Source: Symsagittifera roscoffensis (lineage: Eukaryota; Xenacoelomorpha; Acoela; Convolutidae). From it: a stretch of 64,000 nt of DNA. The stretch spans positions 23,256,701 to 23,320,700 of the forward strand of contig NC_087063.1 in assembly GCF_963678635.1 (NCBI RefSeq). Direction: 5' to 3'. Both the position numbers and the translations under genes were made by a program. Positions 20,238-32,490 of the stretch are shown piece after piece; position 1 is the first letter of the stretch, and every line of letters begins with the position of its first letter. The notes beneath the pieces were generated by a model, which was given only the letters and a program-made list of their open reading frames with translations, did no database searches and was not told the DNA's origin.

Positions 20238-21399
20238 CACAACTCTAGGATTTCGAATTAGAATAAATTTCTCATCAAGGTAAAAATCACGCATGATCGT
20301 AGAATTTTTTTAGCTTGGGTATTGCACTGCTAGCTAGGAGTTTGGATGCAGAAGAAACATAAGTTGTCTCACTTTAAAAACACCAAAATGGAAGTAAAAA
20401 AAAGAACTTTTCAGTGAAACAGGACCTCTTAGATAGAAATGAACCAAAGCATGTCAGAAAATGCGCTTGCAATCATAATTTCTGTAAAGACTACAAAATG
20501 TGAAAATAGACAATTTTCTCCATAATTACAAAAACAACAAGGCTCATTGAAGGAATTTCTTTAAATTGCAATTACTAAGAACTTCTCTAATATCAATTCT
20601 TACGCTTGCGATTATTTAATAATTAATCTTTCGTCTCATTTTCTGTGATCTGATCAAAAGTTTAATCTCTGCTTAATGTCGCCTGCTGTAGTTATTGCTC
20701 TAAAATAAAACGATAGATCGACATATGTGTCCCGGACGATGGTATCCTAGGCAATAGTCCGAAAGGTTCAAGGTTCTTTATTCTTAATGTCATTTTTCAG
20801 TCTTTTGGACACAATTTTCAGGGAACACTTGTCTGACAAAGCCCAGATATGCAATGCAATACCTCCCTCGAAACTATGTGATGTTAATTTGAGGTAGTTG
20901 AGTTTCTTTCCATTTTCAGTGAGAAAAAAATGAAATATCAAGTTTGTTATTTTTTTGCCATTTACACTTCAAACGCGTTAAATTTTCGCAGGTTTGATTC
21001 AATCACACTTTTCCTTGGACGAATGCTTCTTCTCATTCCCCCTATGTGACACTGAGTAAACCCCCTTCTAGGGGGCAGTTTTTGGTACGAAGAACCGAGC
21101 AAAACTCCCGTGCCCGGTTTCAGCGGGCAGCTTTTAATTATTGCAGAGAACCGAGAAAAACTCCTAATGTGCCATATTATGTTAGTAAGTTGAGTCATTT
21201 TGCGACTGCAACGAGGTTTTGCTACTGGTCGTCAAGTTTAAGAGATGTTGGCTTCGATGGACAGTTAAAGAGGTTGTGTAATTCATGCGGACTAGCGTTA
21301 CAGTTTGTGCAGTTGTTTTTGTCCAATCTCGACAGATAGCTATTTAAATGCATGCTATATCCACAGCGGAGAGAAGCACAGGCTAATGTAAAGTTTTTG
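20238..21399. other. no supported gene
   Basis: A short GC-richer patch at 21040-21150 has a CCCCCTTCTAGGGGGC hairpin and two copies of AGAACCGAG..AAAACTCC 54 bp apart. The 97-codon open frame over it shows no domain and no splice support, so I leave it unassigned. Confidence 0.4.
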
Positions 21400-21850
21400 T
21401 TCCGCTGGAAATCTAAAAAATTAATTAAACTTTCGAAACTAGATTTTTTTGCGCCATTTCCACGTTCGTATTTGAAGAGTGCTATTTACGTAACTTTTAG
21501 CAGATGAATTTCAATTGAACTCAAAAAGTGCATATACGCCTAATTGCATTAATAAATGAATTAATATGTATGAATGCACATGTGTAGTTATTAGAGCATT
21601 TTAAGAATTTTTCCTGAAGACTATAAGTGTTCAGAGGGCGGCCACCAAGGAAAAGTTAAATACGCTTATTATGATGTGATCTGATTTACCCCTAACTATT
21701 TTACCCTATCTATTATTACACCACAGACGCTTATTAAACCGCTCGTTCTTGCCAAAAAAAGAAGTGGAGTAAATAACATGGGGGGAATCGAGTCCCTATC
21801 TGAGATCTATAGCCTTTATCACTCTTTTCCAACTGTCAGTTGGCTATGTT
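21400..21850. repeat. HINE-like fragments, mixed orientation
   Basis: 21400-21540 is the reverse complement of the 9280-9420 element body; 21819-21850 is a forward 3' end with CACTCTTTTCCAACTG and the intact hairpin. A 22-bp piece of the 19.9-kb inverted repeat precedes it. Confidence 0.6.
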
Positions 21851-23599
21851 AATAACCTTTCACAAGTTTTATACACATGGACGTGTGGTAAAAATGCGTC
21901 TTCTGTTCTCTCGAAATTTGAGAAAAGATCGAGAGTTTGATTTTGCTTCATTATTTCAGTACACTTTATAGTTGGTAAGCAGGAAAAAAAGTCAATGATT
22001 CTTCCCGTCTCTACTTTAGATGCCTCAAATACTTGTTTGACTTATTAGAGTGCCGTATCATGAGTTGTACCGTGAGGTTGTTGGCAAAGTTATTGGAATT
22101 TTGAAAGGAAATTTACAATAGTCGAAATGCAATCTAGAATAGTCGAAATGCAATCTAGTCAAAAAGTGTTTGATTATCGAGTCTTTGTTCCTGTTAATAT
22201 CTGATTATCTGCTTGTTTGACAAGCACGGCTGCCTACGTTTTGCTGAATAGTTTTAGGTCTGATTTTGAAAACACCTATTTGAGCATTCAAAAGAATGAA
22301 TTAGGAACTAAGTGAAAAATTTAAGCCTTTAAAGAAAAGGGTTGAAAAGGCGAGATAAAACAATGAGCAAAACAATCACTCTGCTACCTAAGCTTAGCTT
22401 TAAATTAGAAAAAAATATGTTGTCCGGAAAATCGATTCAATGTTGCTAATGAAGGAAGTGATTTGGTTAAATTGTTACTTTAAACGAGTTCGGTAAACTT
22501 GACCTCTGTCAATCATAAGCGACTCTCTCGTCAGCAATTGGCTTTACAAAAGCAAATTGAAATTTTTATTTTCAAAAAAAATGTTTAAAAAGTTCTGCGA
22601 AGTGACCAGCAGTGATCTAACTTAGTTTGTTGCAATCAGTTTTTAGAGTGACAAGAGGTGAAAGTTCCGACCACAGTGGTTTCTGTGTACATACTTTTTC
22701 AACAAAAAATTAGTCAAAGAAACTATTTTTTTTTGCTTTTTCAGTAAAAAAAACTATTTTTTGCTTTATAATTTTTGTGTGCGGATTGCGGAGATATGTT
22801 TTTTGGCCTTTTTATTATTTGGTGCCTCGTCCAAGATTCAAAATCTTAGTTTTTTATAGCTTAATTAGCAGTGTTCAACTTTAACTAACTTTTTGTGAGC
22901 TTTACTCGCTTGAAAGCTCTAGCGACAAGCCATCATTTAAACTTAATGCCAAATGCTCTATGGACGCAATTTTACAGACATTTTTTATGGGGAACAATGG
23001 TTTACGAAAGTCGTTAGAGACAATGTTTGCGAAAGGCGGGAAAATTCTAGAAGATTATTGAATCTAAACTCTGGATGAATATCAAAATATTTAGAAGCTT
23101 CATTTAGGTCAAAGTGTCTAGGCAGATTTTGGTTGAGATATTGAGAAGCTTTCAAAGTTTCTAGCTTTGAATATGTACCGCTAAATTTAAAATATTTTAT
23201 ACATTTTGTTTGACGATTATCTGTTCTTTCCCATTATAGCCCCCAGCAATTTATCTTCAATAATACCCTTGCTGGAAAAACCAATCGTGTGGGGGGGGGG
23301 GGTATGAAGTTTTGTCGCCTATATAGCTTACTTCATAAATTTTATTTTTTGAGCATCAAATAAATCGACATGAAATTTATTATGGCTTGTAAGCTTGCTG
23401 CAGAAATTTTCTAGTAAACTAATTCAAATTCTTAAAACAGTTTGAACTGTTTTAAAGTTCAAAGTTTCATTGCTTTAAAAAACGTTCAAACTTCAATTGA
23501 TTAAGTTAAGTTTTCATCACTTGAAAAAAAAACGTAGGAACTTATCTTTGGTCATAACTTACGATAAACATTTTGTTTTTTTTTGCATTTCATATCGAA
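21851..23599. other. no gene seen
   Basis: AT-rich intron sequence. A 22-bp tandem duplication (ATAGTCGAAATGCAATCTAG) at about 22120-22160 and a G10 run near 23289 are the only features. Confidence 0.45.
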
Positions 23600-24090
23600 A
23601 CAGCGGAACAGATTAGAATAAACGAAGTTACATAGCTTGATTGGTTGTTAAGAAAAATTTGAACCAATATCAGGCCATCGAATCAAATTGAAAATGTTCT
23701 TCCGTTTTCTGGAATAGCTTGCTTCTAAAAACTTAAGTTTGTTGCGAGCCACTTCAAGATATCAAAACAACTTGATTGAATTCAAAAGTCATCGGTTTAT
23801 AGCTGGCTCGAAAAACCTTGAACTTTTTGCGGACCAGATTAAGCCATAAATTTTTTTTTTAAATTTTGAAAACAGTTTGAATTGTTTAAAGAATCATTGT
23901 TTGAATACTTTGCTGCAAAATGATTTTTTTTTGCCGACCGATTCAAACAGTTTTAATAACGTATAATGTTTCAGGTTCATGTCGTCTTGATAAGCTTGCT
24001 TCCGAGTTTTGTAGCTTTTTGCGAACCAATGCAAGCCATCAAAGCAACTTGATTTTTTCAAGTTGCTTTGATGACTTGCATTGGTTTCTT
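23600..24090. repeat. degenerate short repeats ending in a hairpin (24023-24088)
   Basis: Loose copies of a 'TAGCTTGCTT..AAACTT..TTGCGAACCA..AAGCCATCAAA' unit recur at about 23640, 23715, 23805 and 23985. The last has arms 24023-24052 and 24058-24088, reverse complements with one mismatch and one extra base, loop of five T. Confidence 0.6.
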
Positions 24091-25989
24091 TTAAAACTTG
24101 AACCCTCAGCGATTCAAGTCATCTTTTTTTTCCAGTTGGCTGTGTTTTTGATTGTTGAAAGATTATATGGTTTTTCTTTGAATTTCCAAAGTTGGAGAAT
24201 GTTTAGAAAATAGTGCATCGTTTTTTTGTTGTTGTTCTTGTTCACTGGATCTTTTTTGTTGGCTATGTTGAGGCGGCTCACTGCACGTAAGTTTCTGGTC
24301 AATTTTAGATAGCAATTTTTAATTACAAATGTGCTTGCTGGTAAATATCTACAGAATTTGCCTGGAAATGCATTTTCAGATTGTTTTGTGCCACTAAAAT
24401 GTAGCAAGTTGAGGTATTAGTGCTTCAGAAAAATTGGAAAAAAAATTATTTTCGAAAGTTCAAATTGGCCGTTTTGATCCTGGCGGGTACAAAAACGAAT
24501 CTTCATATTTGCTGTTTTGATTCTGGTGGGGGATTAATTTCGAAAGTTCATGTTGGCCGTTTTGATACGGCGGAGTAGTAATGGAAAAGGCCCTCCGAGT
24601 TAATTTGAAGTTCAATCTGATCTTCCTGGACTGGGTGATTTGTTTCTCCTCATTTTGGCTCCATTTAAGCCAAAGCTTGCCCCCCTTTTCAAATGAAACA
24701 AACAGGTGTTTTGGTCGTGTTACTGTACATCATTCATAACGAATTTAACTGGATTAAGCTATTTTTCATGATAAAAATTGATGAATGAGCCAGTATTTAG
24801 CAAATATAAATTGATGAATGATGGTACGCATAGATTGAAATTAAAACTCTCACAAATCCCACTGATTAAATATCAATAGATGTTACATGTCATGTCGGTT
24901 CTTGTATCTGCTGGAAGCTTAGCTCTTCAGTCTGTTCATTTAGTACAAAGGAACGTAATCTTTATTTTTCAAAAGCTGGTAGTCGGTAAATTGAAAATTT
25001 TTTGATAGCAATATCTGGCAGGTTTGCAAAATAATTTGCCAGTCTGACGTTTTTTTTTGTGGTAGGTTACTCAAGTATATGGCTTATTCTTGTGGTTTAA
25101 ACTAACACCATAACCAAAGCATGAAATCTGAGTTTTCTCTGGGTTCATTGGGCCGGGAAATCCTACTCAAATAAAATTTTGTCATCTATCAGTGCTAGGG
25201 CAAGTACTCGGATGGTCGATCTGCAAAAAAAAAAGAAAAAATTGTTTCTAGAAAACATACAATCAAAGTATAAAGCATGATTTTATAAAGCATGCCTTTT
25301 TGTTGAAAATATTTTCTTCCCGAACAAGTTAATTACGCAGTGTTTAAAAATGTGTGTATGATTTGTTATTATTTCACGGCTTCCCTTTATTTAGGATATT
25401 CAGTGCTTCTTGTTACTTTTTCAAACCAATATGTAAACGAATATCAATTTGCTTTTTGTTGTTCCGACCACTGAAAGTGTGGAGAAACTTAGTTTTGTGT
25501 GTTTCTTTTTTCAATTTTTAATCTTGTTTTTTTTCCGCCGAAAACCAGGTACCACGAACATTCATCTAAATTAGATCGAGTGATATATCTTATACAAGCC
25601 CTAGCAGTGGTGATACTAACTACCTTCAAAAAAAATTGTCTAAATGTTTTCTCAGTGTCGAGAAAAATCGATTTTAATTTTTTCAAAATCTAATTTGAGC
25701 TACTGAAGCGAGCAAAAAAGAGAGCATGAAGCGTGTATTAAGCTGTGAAAAGAATTTTTTTATTTGAATTTCAATTTTTTTGTTTGTTTTTTTTTTAAAA
25801 GTTTGATTTTCGGTTTTGTTTTAAACTGCGAGAATAGTTGCAGTTCGCCGAAGCCAGTATCAATTTTTACACGCAATGTTTTTTCTCTCTCCCCCCGCAG
25901 AAAAACACTGTTTTCAAGAAAAAAATCTTTATTCCGACCATTGAAAATGGGGCCTCTTGTGCGAGAATGGGACAAAGTAGACGTGACCA
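24091..25989. other. no gene seen
   Basis: AT-rich intron sequence. Several 60-100-codon open frames occur on both strands with no recognisable domain and base composition like the surroundings. Confidence 0.45.
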
Positions 25990-26460
25990 AAAATTGACTT
26001 AAGAATTTAGATTTCAGAATTTAGACTTCAAAATTTGAATTTAGACGTCCATGCGAAACTAAGAATATGGGACGAAAAAAAGTAGAAGTAATTGTATTTT
26101 TAATTTGTGTGAAATTTGTCAACTGACTACAATTAACTTTCGCTGACTACAAATAACTTTCGTTCGAGCTTTCTTAAATGCTGATCATTTTTTCACATTT
26201 AGCGATTGTATAATTTACATTTCCAAAATGTTTTATAACATTTTGATTAACGTTTATAAATCATTTATAATAACTATTTTGATATGCAATGGTATTATAA
26301 ACTTTTTTGCATATGTGAAAGTTTGTTTCAAGCAATAAGTTTTGTTAACCCTTAGCTTTTTGTCCAAAATGCTAGTATTTTGGCACAAAAAATTCAACGT
26401 CTAAATTCCGGTCTATAAGATCAGTCAAGTTTGCTTGTCTAATTTCCTTATCCCTTTTGC
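25990..26460. repeat. diverged relative of the GAAATTAGACGATAAGC MITE
   Basis: Shares the AATTTAGAC repeats on the left, GTCCAAAATGC..AAATTCC inside, and TTTGCTTGTCTAATTTCC at the right end with 16533-16959. Confidence 0.5.
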
Positions 26461-27898
26461 AAGCTAAATCAGGTACCACAATTAACTAGAGTAAAGCGAT
26501 CGAGTAACGATCTTCATATGAAAATTTATTTTATTTAGGCTTAAAAATCTAATTTTATGATTTTATTTTAATGAACACTATTTTTTGTTTAATTTAGTGC
26601 TTCCTGCGCAATAAACGTTTGCTAAAAAATTATAATCGTGATAAATATAATTATAATTATAATAAATAAATAATTAAATTATAATTATAATAAATTATAA
26701 GTGGAAAATAATCTGGCAAAAAATCTGATAAAATTTAGAAATTTTTGTTTTTCATTTTTGTTTGTCATTCATTTTTCCGATACAAATATTGTCGATTATG
26801 TCTACTGCACTAAGTTTCTAGGCGTTAGTATAGTTCTCAAATCACACCAGGTAGTAAATTCGACTCTAATTTGAAGAAAAATGAACTTTTTAAAAGTTTT
26901 TTTTATGAATATGATCGGAACATTTTGTGGTACTTGCACAGTAATCGGTCATCCTTGTCGTACAAGGTTTTGTTGCAGTTGATTTTTGCACTCGTCTTTG
27001 TTGGTTTCATACCGTTAGGTTTTCTTCGACATCGTTATAGTTTTCTTATACTTCTTATTTGAAATTAAAGGTGTTCATTTCATCTTCAGGTCAAGTACTG
27101 TGTACAATTTTACTCTGTAGGTTGGCACCTGGAGTACGCAGGCTGTTCCAACAAAAGGAAAAAGTGTCTGTCATAGGAAAAAATGACTCTAGAAATTATG
27201 AATATACTTTTTCAATTTGTAGTTTTTTTTTCTGGTTGAGATACATACTCTGAAGGCGAGGTCTAAATAAAGAAATTTTCTTCTTTACCTTTTGCTTTGG
27301 ACTGAATGAGAGGGTAGTATAATCAATCCTCGGTTATTCAAAAGGAATTTGTCGTTTACTCATTCTTTTTCGTTTATTTTGTCGTTCATTTAGTTGCAAA
27401 CGCTAAATTTATGCTCCTATTTATTCTATTTTCATTTATACAACTAAATTTAAAGGCGAGTTATGGCTAAGTTTATGAGCATACAAATTTAATATCGTAC
27501 CTGTTGAAAATACAAATAAATCTGAACTGTTCAATTGGTCAAAGAATATACCAAATCGCAGTGTAAGACAAGTTTTTTTCGCAATTTCGTTCTCTCGTGC
27601 GTTATATAATGCTCAATTCGAAACTAGCGCTTTTGTAGTTTTTTGCTTTAGTTGTTTCTAGACTTTCATTGGTCATATTTTTCACTGCTAACGGAGTGTT
27701 CCTCCTTTTATTTTTGCTGCCATTGGCTAATTTACTTCATGTTAAGTCAAGTCCATCCGTAGATTTTCTTCATCCCACATTTTATTTTGCTTTTCATTGT
27801 GCTGTCTGAAAAAATGCTGCTTTTATTCATTTTATTGCTTTTTCCAGAGTCGCTTTCCAATAATAAAGATTAGATTTCAGTTGAAATTGGGTTTTTAA
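26461..27898. other. GPCR upstream region, possible 5' UTR/promoter
   Basis: An AT simple repeat (ATAATTATAATTATAATAAA) at 26647-26700. No TATA box or other promoter element I can defend, and no upstream coding exon for the GPCR. Confidence 0.4.
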
Positions 27899-27919
27899 AT
27901 GAGTCTGCTCAAAGTTTGA
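27899..27919 (+). promoter_or_regulatory. short upstream ORF before the GPCR start
   Basis: ATG at 27899 opens a six-codon frame ending TGA at 27919, 17 bases before the GPCR ATG and in another frame. It would be read first if the transcript starts upstream. A possible splice acceptor (tagatttcag, ending 27880) also precedes the start, so the 5' UTR may be spliced. Confidence 0.4.
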
Positions 27920-27936
27920 ATTTTTCATCTTTCATA

Positions 27937-29829
27937 ATGGAGCTTTTGGAAGTTTTTATTGATTCTAATGAATCAAACACTACTAGTACTTATCAAGATG
28001 GTCCCTTGTTTCTTCCATCGACATTGATCAAAATTGACAAAATGCTCAAACAGTGTTTGGGTGTGATTGCCTTCCTGATCAATTTTCTTCTTTTCGTCAT
28101 GTTTTCGGTCAAGAAAAAAAGAATGGCTAGCGAAGTACTAATCTGTTGTAACGCTTTGCTTGAAATGTGTATTTGTGCAGTTGTATTAATCAAAACTGCC
28201 TTTTCGAAGATTCTGCTAGAAATTTTATCCCAGTCTATGCTTTGCTCGTTCGAATTTTTCCCGTACACTTTTCTCACGACCATGTCATTTTTACTAGTCA
28301 TAACAATTAGTGTTAATCGTTATGTTGCCGTTAAAAAGTCGTGGAAATATCAGTCGTGGTTCTCGGTCAGAATTGTAACACGTTGGCTCATTATCATGAC
28401 TCTTCTGGTGCTTGCACATAGCTTGCCAGAATTGGTCATTTGTTTCGGATTGTCAGACTGGCTAAACGAAATGTACCCAAACTACTGGCTCATTTCAAGA
28501 GTAATTCTGGTACTTTTGTGCTGGATGTCGCTGTATGCAGTGTATAAGGGCATATCAAACTACTTTGCTCACTCATTTTTGGCGCCACTTTATAACCCCA
28601 TGATTCTCCATTCTGACGATAACAAGTCGGATCCCAGCCCGAATGCGGTCATCAGTCCCGACTCGAAGAGACAAAATCCGACCGAGAAGCAAGATTGCTC
28701 GCGAAAATACACAACTAATGCAATGTTAGCACCCCTTGAACCAAACGCGCGCAAATGTACCGGAATATCAATGGACGGCCAGAAAAGATCAAGTTTTTCT
28801 GAAAACTTGCTCAAGTCAGATTTGAAGCAAACTAAGTCCCATTCGCCCAACGAAGAAAACCCGAAGTTGAGTGACGCGGGGTTGCATAGACAAATGTTAA
28901 GTTCAAAAGTCGAGGTACATTTCTGCAAAGAAGAGCTGTACTCGATTGATACGAACAAATTGGAGCTAGGGATCTCGAAGAGAACATACTCTGTCAGTGG
29001 ATTACCGAGTCTACACTTGTCAGGAGCGATAGACGAAAAGTTTTCTTGCGCCTGCGATAGTTACGCAAAACAATGCAACTGCACGGGGACATTTCGCACT
29101 CAAATTACAACATGTATTCAAGAATTAGTCGCGGAGGACGTGAAGGAAACTGCTGTGGATTCTGCAATTGAATACAGTCGGGACATTGAGCACCGCATCT
29201 CTGAGTGCTCCGTGGGCAGCTGTGAAATGAATGCTCAAAAAGATTATCTTGATGTAAATGTGGGCGCCGCGCACCCAAGGTTGAGTCTCGACTCCACTCG
29301 TTCGACTCTCACTTCGTTTTACCCGAGTGAAAATTCGGGCGATGACATCAGTATGGCATCAAATCGTAATTCAGCTGACAGCAAAAATGAAAAAGAAGGG
29401 TTTCAGCGCACGCGCACTGAAGCCAAAGGAAGTCGTCCGGTGGGGAGGTTTTCTCGGGTAGCGGGGAGTCGTGGCAAAACGATGAAGAAAGCACTGAAGC
29501 GGCGCAGGTTGCGAAACCAGAAACACAAGGTGACCTTTTCGCTGTTCATGGTGTGTTTACTGTACCTGGTGATAGTGTTGCCGCAGTTACTTCTGCAAGT
29601 GTTGAACTACTTCTCTTCAGTCGTGTCTCCGACAGTCGTGTTGAAGATATACGCCATCACCGAGACAATCTATATGTTGAATTTTATCATAAACCCGCTC
29701 TTGTATTTCTACTGCAGCAGTTACTTGTGTAAGAAAATCAACTCCCTTCGCAGTTTTCTGCACGTCAAAGCAAAGATCAACTCAGACCAGCAGCTTAAAG
29801 ATAATTGTAAAAATTATGTGGAATGCTGA
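27937..29829 (+). CDS. class A-like GPCR with ~325-residue third intracellular loop
   Basis: An intronless 630-residue reading frame. I start at the first in-frame ATG (27937). The N-terminus has two N-glycosylation sequons (N11-E-S, N14-T-T). Helices: TM1 about 39-57 (Asn49), TM2 about 67-85 with Glu76 where Asp2.50 is usual, Cys103 before TM3, TM3 ending in NRY (127-129) in place of DRY, TM4 about 149-168, TM5 about 185-203 without the usual Pro, TM6 about 533-556, and TM7 with NPLLY at 586-590. The third intracellular loop (about 204-530) is very long, rich in Ser, Asn, Lys and Glu, with a Cys cluster (CACDSYAKQCNC) and a basic stretch (KKALKRRRLR) before TM6. Ligand unknown; biogenic-amine and peptide receptors can both have long loops. 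It has no stop or frameshift and is GC-richer than its flanks, so it is likely a working gene nested in the anillin intron. Confidence 0.85.
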   Translation: MELLEVFIDSNESNTTSTYQDGPLFLPSTLIKIDKMLKQCLGVIAFLINFLLFVMFSVKKKRMASEVLICCNALLEMCICAVVLIKTAFSKILLEILSQSMLCSFEFFPYTFLTTMSFLLVITISVNRYVAVKKSWKYQSWFSVRIVTRWLIIMTLLVLAHSLPELVICFGLSDWLNEMYPNYWLISRVILVLLCWMSLYAVYKGISNYFAHSFLAPLYNPMILHSDDNKSDPSPNAVISPDSKRQNPTEKQDCSRKYTTNAMLAPLEPNARKCTGISMDGQKRSSFSENLLKSDLKQTKSHSPNEENPKLSDAGLHRQMLSSKVEVHFCKEELYSIDTNKLELGISKRTYSVSGLPSLHLSGAIDEKFSCACDSYAKQCNCTGTFRTQITTCIQELVAEDVKETAVDSAIEYSRDIEHRISECSVGSCEMNAQKDYLDVNVGAAHPRLSLDSTRSTLTSFYPSENSGDDISMASNRNSADSKNEKEGFQRTRTEAKGSRPVGRFSRVAGSRGKTMKKALKRRRLRNQKHKVTFSLFMVCLLYLVIVLPQLLLQVLNYFSSVVSPTVVLKIYAITETIYMLNFIINPLLYFYCSSYLCKKINSLRSFLHVKAKINSDQQLKDNCKNYVEC

Positions 29830-29964
29830 TGTTATTATTCTTTCTTATTGATACATATTTCGATGTCTAATTTAGCTTATTTAATATGCTTTTTTAAGAG
29901 ATTAATAGAAAGTTTAGAAAAAGGATTGAAACGAAATCCATAGGTTGTCTAGTTTTAAAGAGTC

Positions 29965-30402
29965 GATTGATGAACGTAGTGAAGACTCATATAGGACTTG
30001 ATTTTTTTCTGGACGTTTTAGAAAATGTTCACGGTCAAAGTTAATGTTTCGGGGTTTGATTTTCGATGTCTTTTTAAGTTTATTTCATTCTATATGTTAA
30101 AAGGAAGGCAAGCTCAGCAAAAATGTAAAGGCCACGAAAAACGTGATTGACTTCTAGTTTTGAAAGTGGATTTTAGTTTTCAGATTTCCCAGCCGAAAAA
30201 AATATCTTAAATACTAATCCAATTTTCTCAAATTTTGTTAAATTTGTCAAAAAGTTTGCCAATCCTAAAGTTTTTTTGAAGTTCAAAGAGCTTTAATGTA
30301 TTTTTTATTTTGAATGTCAAACGTTGAAGTTCTTCAAAATTTTTTTTTTTCTGTTTTCTTGCGTTCATCGTCTCTTTTCCAACTGTCTGTTGACCATGTT
30401 TT
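29965..30402 (+). mobile_element. HINE-like element copy with covarying ends
   Basis: Starts GAGTCGATTGATGAACGTAG and ends GCGTTCATCGTCTC then CCAACTGTCTGTTGA. Both ends differ from the main family yet still pair (GATGAACG/CGTTCATC). Confidence 0.7.
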
Positions 30403-30950
30403 TTGAATCTCATCCTATCCAGGTGTCACACGATGTTATTTGGGATCGATTGATATTCAACGCTGAAGCTCTATAGGGTGTTAAATGAGGCATCATATCA
30501 AAGCTCTATTGGTCCTGATATTGATTGTAAGAAATTTGAAATTTTTTTCCCAGTTCTAGAAAACTTGTCTGATTTTTTAAACTTCAAGAATACATTAAAC
30601 GAAAATTTCTGAGAAGCTGATTTTTGAAATTTAATAGTGTTACAGGTTGCGCATTTTTCTAGCGTATGTTGTTTGTTATTTTTGCAGTTTATCATCTTTA
30701 GCAGTAGTTCAGTTACTTTCTAAAAAATATCATTAAGTTTTAAATTTAAAAACAAATGGATTTTTTGGCATAATAATTTGATGGTCTTTTTAGGGTGTTA
30801 TTCATAGAAGTTATTTGTACGTGAACTCTCAATTTAATGCTTATGCAATGTACTAAATTTCAGCTTTTATATCGTCTTATTAACCTACTTGATCTCCTTG
30901 AAAGAATTCCTAAAAGAAAAGAGAAGGTTTCGTTTTTTTTTTTACACATG
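30403..30950. other. no recognisable feature
   Basis: AT-rich intron sequence downstream of the GPCR and the HINE-like element. Confidence 0.45.
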
Positions 30951-31290
30951 TGTGGCGTAATGTCATATTATGAAGTCCTTTTTTTCTAATCCACTTCGCA
31001 AATAAAAGTGTTCCATTGGTGGGGTTGTTGCAGCAATAACATTACATCTAGTTTAATTTTGCTGGATTAGCATTATCTTTAGTTTATTTTTGTTGCATCA
31101 GCGTTGTATCTGGTTTATTGACGGCAAGTATTTGAAGCTTGTCAAGCGCTCATGGCGCAGATGCTAGGATGTGTGACACTTCCTCGAGGTTCGATTTTGG
31201 TCCACAGTAGTATTTTTGTATTTTAACTTTTTTGAGCTACTTTTTGCCGTTTTCTCGTTTGTGTTTGCAAGGTGCAGCTTCGCCTATGTT
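30951..31290 (+). repeat. tRNA-derived SINE copy with leader
   Basis: The leader CTTCGCAAATAAAAGTGTTC, a tRNA-like head (GCGCTCATGGCGCAGATGC; B box GAGGTTCGATTTTGG at about 31179) and the tail GTGTTTGCAAGGTGCAGC, TTCGCC. Confidence 0.55.
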
Positions 31291-31729
31291 TGCTTTGTTT
31301 TTTTTCTCTTTTGCTTTTATTTCCTTTTTGTTGCACTCTGTCGGATAATGTTTTTCTTGGAAGAAGTGTAATTACTGGAAAGTGAGACGACTTTAGTGCC
31401 AATGTTTTCAAATCAAACAGTTGGTTGACCTCGAAGAAAAAGAGACAGAAATTTTAATTGAAACTTGAAATGAAATAAAATTTCTTGCGAATTCTCTTTC
31501 TGGCAAAAACTTTCTTTTGAAAAGAATCCCAAAACTTGACATTGATAAAGTAATTGATTATTAAGAACCCTGAGGCCGATCTGATTTAAAAAGTTTGAGC
31601 TTAAATCAATTGAAATTTCTTTTGGTCGATTTTATTGAATTAATAATTCTCCCAATTTTTGTTATTAAAATTTACATTTTTTATGATTATTTTTAAATAT
31701 TTATTTGACGGATTATTTATCGTGGAGGT
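31291..31729. other. no recognisable feature
   Basis: AT-rich; leads into the decayed LINE. Confidence 0.4.
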
Positions 31730-31855
31730 GCAACAACAAGATGTTGTGTTGGGAACAGCAGTCAGCTCCACTGCTGTTCGAGATTCCGTGAGTAAAACAA
31801 GTCACTAAGGTGAGCGAGTGACAAAAAGAAGTTGATGGACTTAAAATGATTTCGG

Positions 31856-32490
31856 GTGCTCAACAATTACGTGTTGAAGAGTTGGAAAAAAAATCAACGG
31901 GACATGAAGGAACGACTGCTTGCTCAGGAAAGATATTCAAGAAACGATAGTATTATGATATTGAATCCTCCTTACGATACGCGCAATGTGAGAAACGTAA
32001 TAATGGAAACCCTTAAATTTTTCAAGAGTTTTTTGGGTATAACAATTAAGTATGAAGGTGTGAAAGCTTGCCATGTCCTGCCTGGTGATACAGGTATTTT
32101 CCTTATCAGCGTAATCTGTAAAATCATTTACTTCGAGGCCAAAACGCAAGTCTGGAAAAATAGAAGGGCTCTTAGAAAAAGGTCAACCCAATAAACCAAA
32201 AGTTTAATATTTTAAATGAAACATTGCCAAAAGCTGAAGCGGAGATCAAAGCAACTGCTGTTCGTATAGGGTTGGAGACAGTGACCAACAATTGCATTGT
32301 GTCAGTTGCAGCTAAATGCGAAAATGGATCGAAAAAGTATATAAAAGTCAATAGCTTGTATGATCTCAATAAATTGGAAACAAATGCGATCAAACGAAAA
32401 TTCGTTGAGGTTAACAACAGCATCAGAGGTGCAAATCATAGAGTCTCACCAGAAGGAAAAAACATATATGAGCAACAAATAGACACATAA
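31856..32490 (+). pseudogene. decayed LINE ORF1 (RRM/L1-like)
   Basis: Two overlapping frames (31856-32194 and 32224-32490) carry ERYSRNDSIMI, resembling the 'YSRRxNxxI' start of L1-like ORF1 RNA-binding domains, then AKTQVWKNRRALRK and, in the second frame, NETLPKAEAEIKATAV and KYIKVNSLYDLNKLE. A frameshift separates them. It would have bound the element's RNA. The assignment to the same element as the reverse transcriptase at 34-35 kb is by order and orientation. Confidence 0.55.

Noticed and set aside
21046-21339. 97-codon open frame over a GC-richer patch
   Set aside because: No recognisable domain, no convincing splice sites, internal short repeats.
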